From positions 1 to 15,093 of the forward strand of contig JAIWNI010000263.1 of the NCBI GenBank assembly GCA_025331435.1: DNA of 15,093 nt, in the 5' to 3' direction. Made by a program: the position numbers and the translations under genes. Below, in pieces: positions 14,779 to 15,093 of this stretch. The notes beneath the pieces are model-generated. The model was not told the DNA's origin, did no database searches, and saw nothing but the letters and a program-made list of their open reading frames with translations. Position 1 is the first letter of the stretch, and each line of letters starts with the position of its first letter. The stretch is from Choanephora cucurbitarum. Taxonomy: Eukaryota > Mucoromycota > Mucoromycetes > Mucorales > Choanephoraceae.

Positions 14779-15093
14779 CAGTCAGACGAGGAAAAAAATT
14801 AGTAATTAATTGTCCGACATGGTTGTTTTAGATGAAGAAATGGATAGTACCTTTGATCATTCTATCTTTTTCATAATAAATACCCCTTTCTATGAGCAGG
14901 TTTTCTTGAATGTATAACGAAGGGATATTTTACGCAAAAAAGCGAGAAAAAAAGGTTAAAAATCGATGTTTAAAACAATTAATATTTTATTGAGCCACCT
15001 TTGGCATCAAGAAGCATTTGCATGCGCTTAGGCATACTTTCGACAAGTTTATCAATATAGCTTGTTTCTATCTTGATTCAGACGAATTCCAAG
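14779..15093 (-). mobile_element. Tc1/mariner element, one end (continues beyond window)
   Basis: A TA dinucleotide (14777-14778) is followed by CAGTCAGACGAGG and a ~40-bp AT-rich stretch ending TTGTCCGACATGG, the look of a Tc1-type terminal repeat inserted at TA. The transposase C-terminus lies about 200 bp inside, on the minus strand. The other terminus is outside the window, so the terminal repeat cannot be confirmed here. Confidence 0.6.
14979..15093 (-). pseudogene. C-terminal fragment of a Tc1/mariner transposase with an in-frame TGA
   Basis: Reading leftwards from the window edge, the frame ends at TAA (14981-14979). Its last 26 residues include YIDKLVESMPKRM and DAKGG and end in KY, the standard end of Tc1-type DDE transposases (LVESMPRR...KAKGG...KY). 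Upstream, in the same frame, codon 15080-15078 is TGA, at a place where I would expect a tryptophan-like residue before IKIETSYIDKL, so the copy is probably inactive. The catalytic core is outside the window. Confidence 0.8.

Overview
The window looks like AT-rich, transposon-dense DNA from a Mucoromycota (probably Mucorales) fungus. This rests on short spliceosomal introns (54-95 nt) with GTAAGT/GTGAGT donors and CTAAY-like branch sites, AATAAA signals after stops, and transposase types common in that group. It is an inference; no marker gene fixes the species. I see no rRNA, tRNA, CRISPR array or bacterial-type gene organisation.

Layout. 1-437: last exon of an unrecognised plus-strand gene entering from the left. 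About 950-2530: a diverged repeat unit (copy 1) with CACTGCT/AGCAGTG ends, a cluster of TGGCAGA/TCTGCCA and TCTGACA words, a 0.3-kb conserved block and minus-strand exon-like sequence. 2770-3914: a four-exon plus-strand gene for a 323-aa coiled-coil protein. 3952-4737: a convergent minus-strand ORF resembling the C-terminal part of a Tnp2-type (CACTA/EnSpm) transposase. 4929-4963: a strong G-quadruplex motif. 5066-5293: an almost perfect 98-bp inverted repeat around a 32-bp spacer. 5824-8778: an intact 984-aa Plavaka-like (CACTA superfamily) transposase with an N-terminal C2H2 finger. 8861-8900 and 9425-9464: two 8-bp tandem repeats. 9507-11936 (minus): a four-exon Tnp2-type transposase pseudogene with two in-frame stops. 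11937-13396: AT-rich, with one possible small secreted peptide ORF. 13397-14720: the second, same-orientation copy of the repeat unit. 14779-15093: the end of a Tc1/mariner element carrying the C-terminus of its transposase, with an in-frame TGA.

How the parts relate. No cellular pathway is visible; the window is mostly layered mobile elements. The most informative inference is that the minus-strand Tnp2 body (9507-11936) and the minus-strand C-terminal module (3952-4737) are two halves of one transposase gene, split by a younger element that carries the intact Plavaka-like transposase, the hairpin and the simple repeats. Separately, two directly repeated, diverged copies of one unit (about 12.3 kb apart) flank all of this. 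They look like two insertions of one family whose ends carry CACTA-style subterminal motif arrays.
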